Below the pieces are notes generated by a model. It saw nothing but the letters and a program-made list of their open reading frames with translations, had not been told where the DNA came from and ran no database searches. 64,000 nucleotides of DNA from Citrobacter portucalensis (lineage in GTDB: Bacteria > Pseudomonadota > Gammaproteobacteria > Enterobacterales > Enterobacteriaceae). Both the position numbers and the translations under genes were made by a program. The DNA lies in the NCBI RefSeq assembly GCF_002042885.1, contig NZ_MVFY01000006.1, positions 233,972-297,971 of the forward strand, read 5' to 3'. This document shows, piece by piece, positions 53,291 through 64,000 of the stretch (within the stretch, counting starts at the first letter, position 1; the number at the start of each line of letters is the position of its first letter).

Positions 53291-53908
53291 ATGACAACCC
53301 AGTATGGATTTTTTATTGATTCCAGCCGTTGCACCGGTTGCAAAACCTGCGAACTGGCGTGCAAAGATTTCAAAAATTTAACCCCTGAAGTCAGCTTCCG
53401 CCGCATTTATGAGTACGCGGGCGGTGACTGGCAGGAAGACAACGGCGTCTGGCATCAGAACGTCTTTGCCTATTACCTCTCCATTGCGTGTAACCACTGT
53501 GAAGACCCGGCCTGTACCAAGGTGTGTCCGAGCGGTGCGATGCACAAACGTGAAGATGGCTTTGTCGTTGTCGATGAAGATGTGTGCATCGGCTGCCGCT
53601 ATTGCCACATGGCCTGTCCTTACGGCGCACCACAGTATAATGCTGACAAAGGGCACATGACCAAATGCGATGGCTGCCATGAGCGCGTCGCTGAAGGTAA
53701 GAAACCTATTTGCGTCGAGTCCTGTCCACTGCGTGCGCTGGATTTTGGCCCAATTGATGAACTGCGCAAAAAACACGGTACTTTGGCTGCGGTTGCGCCA
53801 TTGCCGGGCGCGCACTTTACCAAACCGAGCATTGTCATCAAACCTAACGCCAATAGCCGCCCGACCGGGGATACCACAGGTTATCTGGCTAATCCGAAGG
53901 AGGTGTAA
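53291..53908 (+). CDS. dmsB: DMSO reductase electron-transfer subunit DmsB
   Basis: Ferredoxin-like subunit with four 4Fe-4S clusters passing electrons from DmsC to DmsA. 205 residues with all cysteine groups intact: CTGCKTCELAC, CNHCEDPACTKVCP, CIGCRYCHMACP, and CDGC with ICVESCP. An AAGGAG ribosome site lies 10 bp behind the dmsA stop. No signal peptide; it is carried by DmsA. Confidence 0.97.
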   Translation: MTTQYGFFIDSSRCTGCKTCELACKDFKNLTPEVSFRRIYEYAGGDWQEDNGVWHQNVFAYYLSIACNHCEDPACTKVCPSGAMHKREDGFVVVDEDVCIGCRYCHMACPYGAPQYNADKGHMTKCDGCHERVAEGKKPICVESCPLRALDFGPIDELRKKHGTLAAVAPLPGAHFTKPSIVIKPNANSRPTGDTTGYLANPKEV

Positions 53909-53909
53909 G

Positions 53910-54773
53910 ATGGGAAGTGGATGGCATGAATGGCCGCTGATGATCTTCACGGTCTTCGGACAGTGTGTGGTTGGCGGTTTTATTGTTCTGGCGCTGGCGT
54001 TGATGAAAGGGGGCTTACGCCCAGAATCGCAGCAACGCGTAATTACCTGCATGTTTGGGCTGTGGGTATTAATGGGCATTGGTTTTATTGCTTCCATGCT
54101 CCACCTGGGCTCACCGATGCGCGCCTTTAACTCACTCAATCGCGTTGGGTCATCTGCGTTGAGTAACGAAATTGCCAGCGGCTCACTCTTCTTTGTCGTT
54201 GGCGGTATCGGCTGGCTGCTGGCTATGTTGAAGAAAATGTCGCCCGCATTACGCAATCTGTGGTTAGTTGTCACCATGGTGCTGGGTGTGGTTTTTGTCT
54301 GGATGATGGTGCGCGTGTATAACACCATCGATACCGTACCGACCTGGTACAGCGTCTGGACACCGCTGGGCTTCTTCCTGACGATGTTTATGGGCGGTCC
54401 GCTGCTGGGATATCTGTTACTGAGAATTGCTGGCGTGGATGGTTGGGCGATGCGCCTGCTGCCGGCTATATCAGTGCTTGCTCTGGTCGTGAGTGCCATC
54501 ATGTCGGTAATGCAGGGGACTGAACTGGCGACAATCCACAGTTCGATTCAACAGGCCTCTGCGCTGGTTCCGGATTACGGTTCGCTGATGGCGTGGCGGA
54601 TCGTGGCGCTGGCGTTAGCGTTGTGCTGCTGGATAGTACCGCAAGTGAAGGGTTACCAGCCTGCCGTTCCGTTGCTTTCCGTCGCGTTTATTCTGCTGTT
54701 AGTCGGCGAGCTGATTGGTCGTGGCGTGTTCTACGGGCTGCATATGACCGTCGGTATGGCGGTGGCGAGTTAA
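53910..54773 (+). CDS. dmsC: DMSO reductase membrane anchor DmsC
   Basis: Integral membrane subunit that oxidises menaquinol and anchors DmsAB. 287 residues as in E. coli, with eight membrane helices expected, starting MGSGWHEWPLMIF. The ATG follows the dmsB stop by one base, preceded by AAGGAGG. A much longer in-frame extension upstream (from 53670) runs inside dmsB and is not real. Confidence 0.96.
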   Translation: MGSGWHEWPLMIFTVFGQCVVGGFIVLALALMKGGLRPESQQRVITCMFGLWVLMGIGFIASMLHLGSPMRAFNSLNRVGSSALSNEIASGSLFFVVGGIGWLLAMLKKMSPALRNLWLVVTMVLGVVFVWMMVRVYNTIDTVPTWYSVWTPLGFFLTMFMGGPLLGYLLLRIAGVDGWAMRLLPAISVLALVVSAIMSVMQGTELATIHSSIQQASALVPDYGSLMAWRIVALALALCCWIVPQVKGYQPAVPLLSVAFILLLVGELIGRGVFYGLHMTVGMAVAS

Positions 54774-54782
54774 TCCATAATA

Positions 54783-54856
54783 TGCCGGATGGCGCCTCGT
54801 GCTTTATCAAGCCTACAATATCCGTAGGCCTTAAAGCTGCGCGCTATCCGGCTACA
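54783..54856. repeat. REP-type repeat after dmsC
   Basis: Degenerate paired REP unit: GCCGGATGGCGCC on the left, CCGTAGGCC in the middle and GCGCTATCCGGC on the right, between the convergent dmsC and ycaC. Confidence 0.7.
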
Positions 54857-54883
54857 TGTCAGGTCAGGGTTTTGCCCCAGTCT

Positions 54884-55510
54884 TTACTTCTGCTTAGTTA
54901 ACGTGTCATAGCTGGTCATCAGATTGCGATAATCCGGAATGTGATTAGAGAACAACGTCGCCAGACCTTCGATATCGTTGCGCCAGTCGCGGTGCAGTTC
55001 GCATGCTACTCCGAACCATGTCATCAATTGAGCGCCTGCTTGAGACATCCGATCCCATGCTGAATGGCGGGTAATTTCATTAAACGTGCCTGAAGCATCG
55101 GTGACAACAAAGACGTCAAAACCTTCTTCAATAGCCGAGAGCGCTGGGAAAGCGACGCAAACCTCCGTCACGACACCAGCGATAATCAGCTGCTTTTTGC
55201 CGGTCGCTTTTACTGCTTTCACGAAATCTTCGTTATCCCATGCGTTAATGTTTCCTGGGCGAGCAATGTAGGGCGCATCCGGAAATTGAGCTTTCAGTTC
55301 CGGTACCAGCGGCCCGTTTGGTCCTGTCTCAAAACTGGTTGTCAGAATGGTTGGGAGGTTGAAGTATTTTGCTAAGTCACCGAGCGCAAGCACGTTGTTT
55401 TTAAATTTATCGGGATCGATATCCCGAACCAGAGAGAGCAGGCCAGCTTGATGATCGACCAGCAGTACTGCCGCATTGTCTTTATCAAGTCTTACGTAAG
55501 GTTTAGTCAT
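54884..55510 (-). CDS. ycaC: Cysteine hydrolase YcaC
   Basis: 208-residue isochorismatase-like hydrolase of unknown substrate, the E. coli homologue forming an octamer. Triad candidates: Asp in LLVDHQAGLL, Lys in [11 protein letters not shown] and Cys in TEVCVAFPA. A CAGGAGAAA ribosome site precedes the ATG. The gene at 33419-34096 is a paralogue with the same triad. An imperfect inverted repeat upstream (55593-55616) may be an operator. Confidence 0.94.
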   Translation of the reverse strand: MTKPYVRLDKDNAAVLLVDHQAGLLSLVRDIDPDKFKNNVLALGDLAKYFNLPTILTTSFETGPNGPLVPELKAQFPDAPYIARPGNINAWDNEDFVKAVKATGKKQLIIAGVVTEVCVAFPALSAIEEGFDVFVVTDASGTFNEITRHSAWDRMSQAGAQLMTWFGVACELHRDWRNDIEGLATLFSNHIPDYRNLMTSYDTLTKQK

Positions 55511-55895
55511 GGTATTTCTCCTGTTCAGTATCAGTGGGGGAAATTTGATGAGTTTAAGTCTACGAAAAGAACGATATTTGGATTAGATAGATAAATAAGA
55601 ACTCACTGTTCTATTTTGAAGACAATGCAGCTCAGCATCCCGCATAGAGTTTAGTAAGAAATAAAAGTAAGGGGAGTCCATGAAATTTTTCGACTGAACG
55701 TAACGCGAGATTTTTGTTTTAGATCAATAAAAACAAGCAGATGTGTTTTTGTATTTTTTATCTATTCACATTAAGAATCAGTAATGCAAATCGATCGACT
55801 AGAAAGCGCCTCAGCCCTCTGATTCCGCCGATTGACAATGTTTTTAGCAGTGGCATGATGCGCATGAAATTTGAACTTCCTCACGGTTTTTATTC
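55511..55895. other. Intergenic region between ycaC and ycaD
   Basis: 385 bp, AT-rich, with divergent promoters. The only structure I can point to is AGAAC-N5-GTTCT at 55598-55612, extending imperfectly to 55593-55616, about 90 bp upstream of the ycaC start. No gene is apparent. Confidence 0.5.
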
Positions 55896-57044
55896 ATGTC
55901 CACCTATACCCGTCCCGTCATGCTATTGCTGTGCGGGCTACTTCTGTTGACCCTGGCGATCGCCGTGTTAAACACGCTCGTCCCGCTTTGGCTCGCCCAT
56001 GAAAATCTGCCTACCTGGCAGGTAGGCGTGGTGAGCTCGTCTTACTTTACCGGTAATCTGGTAGGGACGTTGCTGACAGGGTATTTAATAAAACACCTTG
56101 GTTTTAACCGCAGCTATTACATCGCCTCGCTTATTTTTGCCGCGGGCTGTGTCGGGTTGGGGATTATGGTGGGATTCTGGAGCTGGATGACATGGCGTTT
56201 TATCGCCGGTGTTGGCTGCGCCATGATCTGGGTGGTCGTGGAAAGCGCGCTGATGTGCAGCGGGACGTCCCGTAATCGCGGACGGTTACTTGCCGCCTAT
56301 ATGATGATCTATTATGTGGGAACGTTTTTAGGCCAACTGCTGGTTAGTAAAGTATCAACAGAATTGATGAACGTCCTGCCGTGGGTGACGGGTACTATCC
56401 TGGCGGGTGTTTTGCCACTGCTCTTTACGCGCATTGCTAATCAGCAGGGCGATGAACAGCAGTCTACGCCTATTGTCTCCATGCTGAGGTTGCGTCAGGC
56501 ACGCCTGGGCGTTAATGGCTGCATTATTTCCGGGATCGTGCTGGGGTCTTTGTATGGCCTGATGCCGCTGTATCTCAACCATCAGGGGGTGAGCAACGCC
56601 AGCATTGGTTTCTGGATGGCGGTTCTGGTAAGTGCCGGTATTCTGGGGCAATGGCCGATTGGCCGTCTGGCGGATAAGCTGGGACGTCTGCTGGTTTTAC
56701 GCGTCCAGGTCTTCGTGGTGATCGTCGGGAGTATCGCCATGCTGAATCAGGCGGCGATGGCGCCCGCGTTGTTTATGTTGGGTGCGGCAGGCTTTACCCT
56801 CTATCCGGTCGCGATGGCCTGGGCCTGTGAAAAGGTGGAACATCATCAGCTGGTCGCCATGAATCAGGCATTGTTATTGAGCTATACCGTGGGTAGCCTG
56901 CTGGGACCTTCGTTTACTGCGATGTTGATGCAGAATTATTCAGACAGCTTGCTGTTTATCATGATCGCCAGCGTATCGTTTATTTATTTACTGATGCTGT
57001 TGCGTAAGACTGGCCATACGCCCAATTCTATTGCGCACATTTGA
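55896..57044 (+). CDS. ycaD: Major facilitator transporter YcaD
   Basis: 382-residue MFS protein with twelve predicted helices, the length of E. coli YcaD. Substrate unknown. The loop motif [14 protein letters not shown] between helices 8 and 9 is the usual MFS motif A copy. The start at ATG 55896 gives the conserved [13 protein letters not shown]-terminus. A long hairpin lies after the gene. Confidence 0.94.
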   Translation: MSTYTRPVMLLLCGLLLLTLAIAVLNTLVPLWLAHENLPTWQVGVVSSSYFTGNLVGTLLTGYLIKHLGFNRSYYIASLIFAAGCVGLGIMVGFWSWMTWRFIAGVGCAMIWVVVESALMCSGTSRNRGRLLAAYMMIYYVGTFLGQLLVSKVSTELMNVLPWVTGTILAGVLPLLFTRIANQQGDEQQSTPIVSMLRLRQARLGVNGCIISGIVLGSLYGLMPLYLNHQGVSNASIGFWMAVLVSAGILGQWPIGRLADKLGRLLVLRVQVFVVIVGSIAMLNQAAMAPALFMLGAAGFTLYPVAMAWACEKVEHHQLVAMNQALLLSYTVGSLLGPSFTAMLMQNYSDSLLFIMIASVSFIYLLMLLRKTGHTPNSIAHI

Positions 57045-57065
57045 CCTGATTTAACAGAATATGAA

Positions 57066-57109
57066 CAGGTTCCCATACATACTGTTTATGTATGCTTTAT
57101 GGGAACCTG
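57066..57109 (+). terminator. Long hairpin after ycaD
   Basis: CAGGTTCCCATA (57066-57077) pairs perfectly with TATGGGAACCTG (57098-57109), and an inner CATACA/TGTATG pairing extends it, followed by an AT-rich stretch. A strong terminator or mRNA-end structure. Confidence 0.82.
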
Positions 57110-57251
57110 CATTATTTAATCGCACACGTCTGTCCTGAAAATAAAGTGTGCAGAAGGTTATAGTTTTACATCCTGCCGTTTCCGCTCGCTCATTTTACCG
57201 CGCATAATCCCACGCCTCATATATTGATAATCAAAAAGCTTCCACAAAGGA

Positions 57252-58679
57252 TTGCGTATGGCTGGTGTGCAGGAAAAACAATTGCGATGGTACAACATTG
57301 CATTGATGTCATTTATTACCGTCTGGGGTTTTGGTAACGTCGTTAACAACTATGCTAATCAGGGATTGGTTGTTGTCTCCTCCTGGATATTTATTTTCGC
57401 GCTCTATTTTATTCCTTATGCGTTGATCGTCGGGCAGCTTGGCTCAACCTTTAAAGAGGGTAAAGGCGGAGTCAGTACCTGGATTAAACATACCATGGGG
57501 CCAGGGTTGGCCTATCTTGCTGCCTGGACCTATTGGGTTGTGCATATACCTTATCTGGCGCAAAAACCGCAGGCTATTCTGATTGCGCTGGGATGGGCGC
57601 TGAAGGGCGATGGTTCGTTGATTAAAGAGTACACCGTCGTGGCGTTGCAGGGGCTGACGCTGGCGCTGTTTGTCTTTTTCATGTGGGTTGCGTCCCGTGG
57701 CATGAAGTCACTGAAAATTGTTGGGTCAGTTGCTGGCATCGCGATGTTTGTGATGTCCATTTTGTATGTCGTGATGGCGGTAACCGCGCCTGCAATTACG
57801 GATGTGCAAATAGCGACAACCAATATCACCTGGGAATCGTTTATCCCACACATCGATTTTACCTACATTACCACGATCTCCATGCTGGTATTTGCCGTGG
57901 GCGGTGCGGAGAAAATTTCGCCATACGTTAATCAGACACGTAATCCGGGCAAAGAATTTCCAAAAGGGATGCTCGTTCTGGCTGTTATGGTAGCGGTATG
58001 CGCGATTCTCGGGTCGCTGGCTATGGGAATGATGTTTGACTCCCGGCATATTCCAGATGACCTGATGACGAATGGTCAATATTACGCCTTCCAGAAATTG
58101 GGAGAGTATTATGGTATGGGTAATTCGCTGATGGTTATTTACGCGATTGCCAATACGCTGGGGCAGATTGCGGCATTGGTATTTTCTATTGATGCACCGC
58201 TTAAAGTTCTGCTGGGTGATGCTGATCGTAAATATATTCCCGAGAGCCTGTGTAAAACCAACGCTTCCGGTACGCCGGTAAATGGTTATATTCTGACGCT
58301 GGTGCTGGTGGCGATTTTGATTATGTTGCCAACGCTGGGAATTGGCGACATGAACAACCTGTATAAATGGCTATTGAATCTTAACTCTGTCGTGATGCCA
58401 TTGCGTTATTTATGGGTGTTTGTGGCGTTCATTGCCGTTATTCGCCTGGCGCAAAAATATAAATCGGAATATGTCTTTATTCGCAACCGCTCGCTTGCGA
58501 TGACCGTGGGGATCTGGTGCTTTGCCTTTACCGCATTTGCCTGTCTGACCGGGATTTTCCCGAAAATGGAAGCCTTTACCCCTGAGTGGACATTCCAGCT
58601 CACGCTGAATATCGTGACGCCATTTGTGCTGGTTGGACTGGGATTGATTTTCCCGCTACTGGCGAGAAGAGGACGCTAA
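57252..58679 (+). CDS. ycaM: APC-family amino-acid transporter YcaM
   Basis: 475-residue inner-membrane transporter of the amino acid-polyamine-organocation superfamily, about twelve helices. The first-helix segment FITVWGFGNVVNNYANQG and the loop AVGGAEKISPYVNQTRNPGKEFP are typical of the glutamate:GABA-antiporter-like branch. Substrate not established. ATG 57252, with the longer E. coli protein agreeing within about one residue. An IR terminator follows. Confidence 0.92.
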   Translation: MRMAGVQEKQLRWYNIALMSFITVWGFGNVVNNYANQGLVVVSSWIFIFALYFIPYALIVGQLGSTFKEGKGGVSTWIKHTMGPGLAYLAAWTYWVVHIPYLAQKPQAILIALGWALKGDGSLIKEYTVVALQGLTLALFVFFMWVASRGMKSLKIVGSVAGIAMFVMSILYVVMAVTAPAITDVQIATTNITWESFIPHIDFTYITTISMLVFAVGGAEKISPYVNQTRNPGKEFPKGMLVLAVMVAVCAILGSLAMGMMFDSRHIPDDLMTNGQYYAFQKLGEYYGMGNSLMVIYAIANTLGQIAALVFSIDAPLKVLLGDADRKYIPESLCKTNASGTPVNGYILTLVLVAILIMLPTLGIGDMNNLYKWLLNLNSVVMPLRYLWVFVAFIAVIRLAQKYKSEYVFIRNRSLAMTVGIWCFAFTAFACLTGIFPKMEAFTPEWTFQLTLNIVTPFVLVGLGLIFPLLARRGR

Positions 58680-58697
58680 AGACAAGTGTGGCAGAAG

Positions 58698-58729
58698 AGC
58701 AGGAGATAGTGATGCTATCTCCTGCTTTG
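58698..58729. terminator. Terminator after ycaM
   Basis: AGCAGGAGATAG (58698-58709) pairs perfectly with CTATCTCCTGCT (58715-58726), loop TGATG, then TT. It lies between convergent ycaM and the exported-protein gene and can serve both. Confidence 0.88.
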
Positions 58730-58733
58730 CCTC

Positions 58734-59528
58734 TCAAAACAACGGGGACAGTTCTTTTGGGATGGCATACTGTTTGCCATCATAACGCAGTACCCAACTG
58801 GCTTTCCCCGGTTTATCCTTTGATGCGCATTGCTCGTTGGCGTCTGTATAGGCCGTTGATTCCACGTTTTTCTCGTTTACCCGAATATCGAAGTATCCAT
58901 TATGTGAATCAGGCGCAAGGGCAAGGGTGCGTTTAATATCGTGGAATGTTCCCACACAGTTCCCGTCCCGTTCACCGGTGCTATTCTCAAGTACGATTCC
59001 GTTTAATACCGCCCGTAGTTGATTATTTTCAATAACAAACAGCGATAGCGCATCTTCACTAAAAGGATTTACACGGGAACTGCCGGTGCGGGCGACTCGT
59101 AAGCCAAATGCGGTCTGATCTGGGGTAACTTTCCAGCGCGCAGTATCCAGCGCCAGACCGGTAATTTGAATGGCATCGTCATTCATACGTTCGGGCAGGC
59201 GTAGCCGCTGTTTTACGTCGAGGTTTGTGGAATCCAGTACCAGAAGCTCCAGATCGCCAATGCGATCGTAATCGCTATATTGTTGTGCCATCAGCGGAAT
59301 CGCCGCTAGGGTCAGTTCCGGGTGGGCTGGCCAGACACGGCAAATTGCGCTTTGCGGTGAGTTACCTGTGATATCGATAACCTGATTATGTTGTGTGAGT
59401 AGCTTGCCTTCCGCTGTCGGTTTTGCATCTGGCCACGCATGTTGCACAATGGCGTTGATATCACAGTTGCTGGCGGCATTTACGTATTGGGCAGATAACA
59501 GCAACATGCCAGAAATGAATAACCGCAT
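58734..59528 (-). CDS. Exported protein of unknown function (264 aa)
   Basis: I do not recognise this gene. It has a clear Sec signal peptide (MRLFISGMLLLSAQYVNAAS, cleavage near NAA). The mature part has four cysteines (in NCDIN, AICRV, NCVG and QCAS), spaced so that two disulfides are possible, and no membrane helix, so it is probably a soluble periplasmic protein. An AAGGAC ribosome site precedes the ATG. It lies between ycaM and pflA, where E. coli K-12 has ycaN and ycaK. It is separated from pflA by a strong terminator and so is expressed on its own. Confidence 0.8.
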   Translation of the reverse strand: MRLFISGMLLLSAQYVNAASNCDINAIVQHAWPDAKPTAEGKLLTQHNQVIDITGNSPQSAICRVWPAHPELTLAAIPLMAQQYSDYDRIGDLELLVLDSTNLDVKQRLRLPERMNDDAIQITGLALDTARWKVTPDQTAFGLRVARTGSSRVNPFSEDALSLFVIENNQLRAVLNGIVLENSTGERDGNCVGTFHDIKRTLALAPDSHNGYFDIRVNEKNVESTAYTDANEQCASKDKPGKASWVLRYDGKQYAIPKELSPLF

Positions 59529-59571
59529 GGCGTCCTTTCCTTTAATTCGAGTGGTTGTCGCTTAGATAGCA

Positions 59572-59599
59572 AAACGGCTGCCGTTCAGGGCAGCCGTTT
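59572..59599. terminator. Terminator behind pflA
   Basis: AAACGGCTGCC (59572-59582) pairs with GGCAGCCGTTT (59589-59599) around a short loop. It reads as A-run, stem, T-run in both directions. It ends the pflA transcript just before the start of the exported-protein gene. Confidence 0.9.
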
Positions 59600-59614
59600 C
59601 GTGGTGGCTAAAAC

Positions 59615-60355
59615 TCAATACATCACTTTATGTCCATATTGCTCGAGAATGCCCTTCACGCGCTCCATGGTCTCTTTCTTCGGTGGTTTGACGCCATCCA
59701 GTTTGTACTCTTCGCCCATTGCTACCCATTTGTGTTTGCCCAGCTCGTGGTAAGGCAGCAGCTCGATTTTTTCAACGTTACCCATATCGCGGGTAAATTC
59801 TCCGAGGCTGTGTGCGGAGTCATCGTCATCAGACCAGCCAGGTACGACAACATAGCGGATCCACACTTTGATGTCTTTGTTTGACAGGTAACGCGCGAAC
59901 TCCAGCGTACGATGGTTAGATACGCCGACCAGATTCTGATGGATTTCATCGTTCATCTGTTTGAGATCGAGCATGACCAGGTCGGTGACTTCCAGCAGCT
60001 CATCGATCACCGGATCGTAGCGGCGAACAAAACCGTTGGTATCCAGACAGGTATGAATACCTTCTTTTTTACAAGCGCGGAACCAGTCACGTACGAATTC
60101 AGCTTGCAGGATAGCTTCGCCGCCAGACGCCGTCACGCCGCCGCCGGATGCGTTCATAAAGTGGCGATAGGTCACCACCTCTTTCATTAATTCGTCGACG
60201 GTGACTTCTTTACCGCCGTGTGTATCCCACGTGTCACGGTTATGGCAATACAGGCAGCGCATCAGGCAGCCCTGAAAGAAGGTAATAAAGCGGATGCCCG
60301 GGCCATCAACAGTGCCACAGGATTCAAAGGAGTGAATGCGACCAATAACTGACAT
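59615..60355 (-). CDS. pflA: Pyruvate formate-lyase activating enzyme PflA
   Basis: Radical-SAM enzyme that makes the glycyl radical on PflB. 246 residues as in E. coli. The cluster motif [11 protein letters not shown] has the CxxxCxxC cysteines near residues 30-37 (CLMRCLYC). The GGEA loop is ASGGEAIL. Start at the ATG ending at 60355 gives [12 protein letters not shown]. The frame extended to 60382 lacks support. Downstream of pflB on the same strand, separated by an ERIC element. Confidence 0.97.
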   Translation of the reverse strand: MSVIGRIHSFESCGTVDGPGIRFITFFQGCLMRCLYCHNRDTWDTHGGKEVTVDELMKEVVTYRHFMNASGGGVTASGGEAILQAEFVRDWFRACKKEGIHTCLDTNGFVRRYDPVIDELLEVTDLVMLDLKQMNDEIHQNLVGVSNHRTLEFARYLSNKDIKVWIRYVVVPGWSDDDDSAHSLGEFTRDMGNVEKIELLPYHELGKHKWVAMGEEYKLDGVKPPKKETMERVKGILEQYGHKVMY

Positions 60356-60441
60356 TGCGGTGTTTCTCCAGGTGTGGCCCATCCGGGGCCAGTGTTAGTG
60401 CACAGTTATTAACTGTGTCGAGTCTGTTTTGGCTGCTATCC

Positions 60442-60567
60442 ATACTTTTCGTCTTTCAAGATGCATCTTTGTTAGCTTCCTTCGCTCACCCCAGTCACGT
60501 ACTTCTGTACGCTCCAGGGGATTCACTCCGTTGCCGCCTCAATGCAACTCGAAATCCATCGAGTATA
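60442..60567. repeat. ERIC (IRU) element
   Basis: About 126 bp imperfect palindrome. It contains the conserved ERIC cores CGCTCACCCCAGTCAC (60483-60498) and GCTCCAGGGGATTCAC (60511-60526) on either side of a GTAC-TTCT-GTAC centre, with matching outer arms. ERIC copies are transcribed intergenic repeats of enterobacteria. This one would form a long hairpin in the pflB-pflA transcript. Confidence 0.9.
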
Positions 60568-60598
60568 TAAGTATAGATAGCTGACAAAGCAGGCTATT

Positions 60599-60626
60599 AA
60601 AAAGGCCCCACTTACGTGGAGCCTTT
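60599..60626 (-). terminator. Terminator of pflB
   Basis: On the minus strand AAAGGCTCCAC pairs with GTGGGGCCTTT around GTAA, followed by TTTAAT, about 40 bp behind the pflB stop. Confidence 0.85.
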
Positions 60627-60665
60627 ATTGTACGCTTTTTAAAGTACGATTTCAGTCAAAACCAA

Positions 60666-62948
<2,283 letters not shown>

Positions 62949-63007
62949 GTAACACCTACCTTCTTAAGTGGATTTTTTATTTACTGCGTGTAATGGGCAT
63001 CAACAGA

Positions 63008-63865
63008 TTAATGATGATCGTTACCACGCAGATAAATGACCCAGTATGTCAACCCGACCAACAAACCGCCGCCGATAATGTTACCGATCGTAACCGGAAT
63101 CAGGTTATCGGTGATGAAATTCATCACGGTCAGGTGAGAAAAATTCTCCGGAGAAGACCCAACTGCGGTCCAGAATTCCGGGGTGGCGAAATCGCGTATT
63201 ACAATACCCATAGGGATCATAAACATGTTTGCGATACTGTGCTCAAAACCGCTGGCAACAAACATTGCGACCGGTAATACCATGATAAACGCTTTGTCCA
63301 TCAGGCTGCGGCCTGAGTAGCTCATCCATACGGCCAGACACACCATCAGGTTAGCCAGGATACCAAGGCTCACTGCCTCAACAAAAGTATGGTGCACTTT
63401 GTGGTCGGCTGTTTGCAGAACGTTGAGCCCCCATGCGCCGTTGGCGGTCATATACTCGCCAGAAAGCCACATGAGTAACACAAAGATCAGGGCGCCAATC
63501 AGGTTGCCGACATAAACGTTAAGCCAGTTTTTCGCTAACTGACCCCAGGTAATACGACCACTGGCTTTAGCAACGACGATCAGTACGGTTGAAGTGAAGA
63601 GGTCTGCACCGCAGACAACACAAAGGATCAGCCCCAGGGAAAAGCAGATACCACCTACTAATTTCGCCATGCCGAAAGGCATAGTACCAGTGCCGGTTGT
63701 GGCGGTGATATAGAAAACAAAGGCAATTGAAATGAATACACCGGCAGTAATTGCCAGATAGAACGTCTTAAGCGGATGTTTCGTTGCTTTATAGACGCCT
63801 GCTTCTTCGGCAACTTTGGCCATTGCAGCAGGTAGAATAAGATCAAAAGGGTTGTCAGCTTTCAC
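63008..63865 (-). CDS. focA: Formate channel FocA
   Basis: Pentameric inner-membrane channel moving formate in and out (FNT family). 285 residues as in E. coli, six membrane helices. The pore segments MPFGMAKLVGG and SGFEHSIANMFMIP carry the conserved Thr and His positions of the family. Start taken at GTG 63865, preceded by AAGAGAG, giving the conserved KADNPFD N-terminus. The longer frame to 63907 adds residues unlike FocA. First gene of focA-pflB. Confidence 0.96.
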   Translation of the reverse strand: MKADNPFDLILPAAMAKVAEEAGVYKATKHPLKTFYLAITAGVFISIAFVFYITATTGTGTMPFGMAKLVGGICFSLGLILCVVCGADLFTSTVLIVVAKASGRITWGQLAKNWLNVYVGNLIGALIFVLLMWLSGEYMTANGAWGLNVLQTADHKVHHTFVEAVSLGILANLMVCLAVWMSYSGRSLMDKAFIMVLPVAMFVASGFEHSIANMFMIPMGIVIRDFATPEFWTAVGSSPENFSHLTVMNFITDNLIPVTIGNIIGGGLLVGLTYWVIYLRGNDHH

Positions 63866-63925
63866 ACTAACTCTCTCTTTATTAAGTCGGCGACGAGATA
63901 CTAACAAAGCATTATAGATGAGAAT

Positions 63926-63939
63926 TTGATATAGATCAT
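63926..63939. promoter_or_regulatory. FNR-type box upstream of focA-pflB
   Basis: TTGATATAGATCAT matches the FNR consensus TTGAT-N4-ATCAA in nine of ten fixed positions. It lies 61 bp upstream of the focA start. focA-pflB in E. coli is activated by FNR and ArcA in anaerobiosis. Confidence 0.75.
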
Positions 63940-64000
63940 ATCTCGCCTGGCTTATAGGCCCGTAAGACGCATGGTTTTTATGCGATTACGGTGTAACATG

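Larger units (their letters stand above)
60356..60665. other. Intergenic region pflB-pflA
   Basis: 310 bp containing the pflB terminator (60601-60626), an ERIC element (about 60442-60567) and, next to pflA, the space for its own promoter. No gene seen. Confidence 0.75.

Noticed and set aside
53670..53909. N-terminal extension of DmsC
   Set aside because: The in-frame extension overlaps dmsB. The ATG at 53910 has a strong ribosome site and gives the family N-terminus and length.
53378..54502. 374-codon open frame on the minus strand
   Set aside because: Antisense across dmsB and dmsC, both of which match known proteins in full.
55741..55950. 69-codon frame upstream of ycaD
   Set aside because: It overlaps the ycaD start in another frame and has no ribosome site or domain features.

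Overview
The window is chromosomal DNA from an enterobacterium of the Escherichia/Salmonella/Citrobacter group. Nearly every gene has a recognisable E. coli counterpart of the same length. The order largely follows the stretch of the E. coli map from gsiA to focA, and the intergenic gaps carry REP-type and ERIC repeats. Citrobacter is my best guess, from overall similarity with a different accessory gene set. No rRNA or species marker is present, so the genus is inference.

Layout. 1-4792: glutathione importer gsiABCD (gsiA cut by the window edge). 4885-6192: rimO. 6412-10070: an AT-richer accessory block with a 65-residue helix-turn-helix-like protein, a second glycogen phosphorylase and a LysR regulator, lying between rimO and bssR where E. 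coli has nothing. 10291-20320: bssR, yliI, gstB, dacC, deoR, ybjG, mdfA, ybjH, ybjI, ybjJ, rcdA. 20307-21104: an extra SDR-type protein, then the sRNA gene rybB and ybjL. 23330-33031: ybjM, grxA, the ybjC-nfsA-rimK-ybjN group, the putrescine importer potFGHI, ybjO and rlmC. 33182-36291: tRNA-Ser (GGA), a pirin/cysteine-hydrolase pair with a divergent LysR gene, and infA. 36577-50599: aat, cydDC, trxB, lrp, ftsK, lolA, rarA, serS. 50836-63865: dmsABC, ycaC, ycaD, ycaM, an unrecognised exported protein, and the anaerobic formate genes pflA, pflB, focA.

The core genes cover translation and ribosome or tRNA handling (rimO, rimK, rlmC, infA, aat, serS, serW), cell division and envelope (ftsK, lolA, dacC, ybjG, rybB), redox control and cytochrome bd assembly (grxA, trxB, nfsA, cydDC), and anaerobic metabolism (dmsABC, pflAB-focA, with an FNR-like box upstream of focA).

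The parts most worth a second look are: the duplicate glycogen phosphorylase with its small putative DNA-binding partner and LysR neighbour; an SDR protein lacking the catalytic Tyr and Lys, wedged between rcdA and rybB; a perfect palindrome between ybjJ and rcdA; and the direct rlmC-to-serW junction, where the art-to-clpA block found in E. coli is missing. I saw no prophage, insertion sequence or CRISPR array. I found no wholly new multi-gene system that I could defend. The glgP-paralogue block is the closest candidate.
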